Source: Dehalococcoidia bacterium (GTDB lineage Bacteria; Chloroflexota; Dehalococcoidia; JAUSJJ01). From it: a DNA stretch of 5,729 nucleotides. A program made the position numbers and the translations under genes. Below the pieces are notes generated by a model. That model saw only the letters and a program-made list of their open reading frames with translations, was not told the DNA's origin and did not search any database. Location: NCBI GenBank assembly GCA_030647705.1, contig JAUSJJ010000051.1, forward strand, positions 1-5,729, given 5' to 3'. Positions 4,160 to 5,729 of this stretch are shown piece after piece (the first letter of the stretch is position 1; every line of letters begins with the position of its first letter).

Positions 4160-5729
4160 ATGAACTACCCCGAGATCGACAAGCCAGTTATCGGCGAGAT
4201 GGCGGTGAGGCCCAACCTGGACCACCAATATCCGTTGGGTGGAGACTTTGACTGGGCTGTGATGGAGGAAGAGCTCGGCGTCCGGCAGAAGAACGAGATG
4301 AACCTGGCCCACCTGGCTATCGACCGTCATGCCATGTCTGCCAGGAGGGACAAGGTGGCGCTCTTCTGGGAGGGCAAGAATGGAGAAACGGAGCGCTACA
4401 CCTTCGGCGAGCTTTCCAGGGAGACCAACAAGTTCGCCAACGTTCTGGCCGGACTCGGTGTGAAAAAGGGCGATCGCGTGTTCACTTACATGGAGCGCCT
4501 GCCGGAGTTGTACATTTCTGTGTTCGGCGGCCTCAAACTGGGCGCCATCGTCGGGCCTCTGTTTGCCGACTTCGGTCCGGACCCGGTGAGGGACCGGCTG
4601 AAGGACAGCGGCGCCAGGGTGCTGGTCACCAGCCCGGCGCTGAAGGCCCGGATCGAGTCTATCCTGCCGGAGTTGACCGACCTCGAGCACATCATCGTGG
4701 TGGACAGGACGGGCGCGCACGCGGCCTCCGGCGGCGAGATAGACTACCGCAAAGCTATGTCGGCCGCATCACCCAACTTTGCGGGCATCCGCACCGGGGC
4801 AACCGACTACTCCATCATGCACTATACGTCCGGCACCACGGGGAAGCCCAAGGGCGCCGTCCACGTCCATTATGCCGCTGTGCAGCAGTATGCCACGGGC
4901 AAATGGGTGCTGGACTTCCACGACGACGATATCTACTGGTGTACCGCCGATCCCGGATGGGTCACAGGGACCTCCTACGGGATGTCGGCGCCCTGGACCA
5001 ACGGCGTATCGCAGGTGGTCTTCGAGGGCGGCTTTCGCGCCAGCGCATGGTACTCGATCATTCAGAAGTACAAGGTCACTGTGTGGTACACCGCCCCGAC
5101 CGCCATCCGCATGCTCATGAAGGTCGGCGAGCACGCGGCTGCTCAGCATGACCTTTCCACCTTGCGCCACATATGCAGCGTGGGTGAGCCTTTGAACCCG
5201 GAGGCCATCGTCTGGGGACTGGATGCTTTTGGACAGGGCATCCACGACAACTGGTGGCAGACGGAGACCGGGGCCATACTCATCGCCAACTACGCTTTCA
5301 TGCCGGTGCGGCCGGGGTCCATGGGGAGGCCGATTCCAGGCATCAAGGCCGCGATTATCGACGACAACTACGTCGAGTCGCCGAACGATGTAGAGGGGAA
5401 TCTGGCCATCAGGCCGGGCTGGCCGTCGATGTTTCAGACGTACTGGAAGAACCGCGAGCTGTATGAGTCCCGCTTCCGCAACGGGTGGTACATCACGGGA
5501 GACCGTGCCCGACGTGATGCGGATGGCTATTTCTGGTTTGTGGGACGGGCTGATGATGTGATAAACTCGGCGGGGCACCTGGTGGGGCCATTTGAAGTCG
5601 AGAGCGCACTGATCGAACATCCCGCGGTCGCCGAGGCGGGCGTCATCGGCAAGCCGGACCCCATAGCCATGGAGATAGTCAAAGCCTTCGTCTCACTCAA
5701 GGACGGCTACCAGCCAACGCCTGAGTTGC
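4160..5729 (+). CDS. acsA: Acetyl-CoA synthetase (acetate--CoA ligase, AMP-forming), C-terminus cut off
   Basis: An adenylate-forming enzyme that activates acetate with ATP to acetyl-AMP and then transfers it to CoA. The first 523 residues are present; the right edge removes the end, including the conserved Lys of the C-terminal domain. Motifs: P-loop TSGTTGKPKG (223-232), DPGWVTG (264-270), GEPLNPEA (342-349), DNWWQTETG (363-371), GD (447-448), and hinge GRADDVIN (462-469) leading into GPFEVESAL (476-484). W366 corresponds to the Trp that closes the acyl pocket in acetate-specific synthetases, which favours acetate or propionate over longer acids. In the hinge motif SAGHLVG, Leu474 stands where the classic enzyme has Arg (SGHR). 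ATG 4160 was chosen because GGAG (4148-4151) lies 8 bases upstream; an in-frame ATG at 4115 would add 15 residues but has no ribosome site. The gene is divergent from the phosphatase gene. Family assignment is secure; acetate specificity is inferred. Confidence 0.93.
   Translation, partial: MNYPEIDKPVIGEMAVRPNLDHQYPLGGDFDWAVMEEELGVRQKNEMNLAHLAIDRHAMSARRDKVALFWEGKNGETERYTFGELSRETNKFANVLAGLGVKKGDRVFTYMERLPELYISVFGGLKLGAIVGPLFADFGPDPVRDRLKDSGARVLVTSPALKARIESILPELTDLEHIIVVDRTGAHAASGGEIDYRKAMSAASPNFAGIRTGATDYSIMHYTSGTTGKPKGAVHVHYAAVQQYATGKWVLDFHDDDIYWCTADPGWVTGTSYGMSAPWTNGVSQVVFEGGFRASAWYSIIQKYKVTVWYTAPTAIRMLMKVGEHAAAQHDLSTLRHICSVGEPLNPEAIVWGLDAFGQGIHDNWWQTETGAILIANYAFMPVRPGSMGRPIPGIKAAIIDDNYVESPNDVEGNLAIRPGWPSMFQTYWKNRELYESRFRNGWYITGDRARRDADGYFWFVGRADDVINSAGHLVGPFEVESALIEHPAVAEAGVIGKPDPIAMEIVKAFVSLKDGYQPTPEL

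Noticed and set aside
4103..5620. Minus-strand open frames of 205 and 283 codons opposite acetyl-CoA synthetase
   Set aside because: The plus strand encodes an unmistakable acetyl-CoA synthetase through the whole stretch. The minus frames are rich in His, Arg, Pro and Val with no domain, typical antisense shadows.

Overview
This GC-rich bacterial window (roughly 55-60 % by eye) is densely coding. Five genes lie on the minus strand (1-3867). A sixth is transcribed divergently on the plus strand (4160 to the right edge). The first and last genes are cut by the window edges. The gene content is an Old Yellow Enzyme family reductase, a 4Fe-4S dicluster protein of the QueG/reductive-dehalogenase superfamily, a DUF4416 protein and an acetyl-CoA synthetase. 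This suggests an anaerobic or facultative bacterium, perhaps Chloroflexota (Dehalococcoidia-like) or a Desulfobacterota-type lineage. That placement is inference from protein style; no ribosomal or other marker gene is present.

Layout, left to right. 1-584 (minus) is the N-terminal part of an Old Yellow Enzyme family flavin oxidoreductase. 585-879 is its control region plus the terminator of the next gene: a near-consensus sigma-70 promoter (TTGACA-N17-TATCCT), an inverted repeat at the predicted transcript start, and a perfect 19-bp hairpin. 880-1458 (minus) is a HEAT-repeat protein with its own strong promoter. 1459-1644 is an intergenic stretch holding that promoter; I see no convincing terminator for the gene that ends at 1645. 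1645-2202 (DUF4416) and 2204-2887 (4Fe-4S dicluster protein) form a tight two-gene operon, with one base between stop and start, behind an extended -10 promoter. 3040-3867 (minus) is a eukaryotic-type PP2C protein phosphatase with a GTG start and its own probable promoter. 3868-4159 is the divergent control region. 4160-5729 (plus) is acetyl-CoA synthetase, missing its last part.

The genes do not form one obvious pathway. The clearest functional unit is the dicluster/DUF4416 pair. Acetyl-CoA synthetase is central carbon metabolism, the Old Yellow Enzyme is a stand-alone redox enzyme, PP2C is signalling, and the HEAT protein is probably a protein-binding scaffold. Most genes have their own recognisable sigma-70 promoter, so the region reads as a row of small independent units. 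I found no RNA genes, mobile elements or CRISPR arrays, and no clear new system. The most noteworthy items are the short dicluster protein that seems to lack the QueG catalytic segment and is coupled to DUF4416, the eukaryotic-type PP2C, and an Arg-to-Leu replacement in the hinge motif of acetyl-CoA synthetase.
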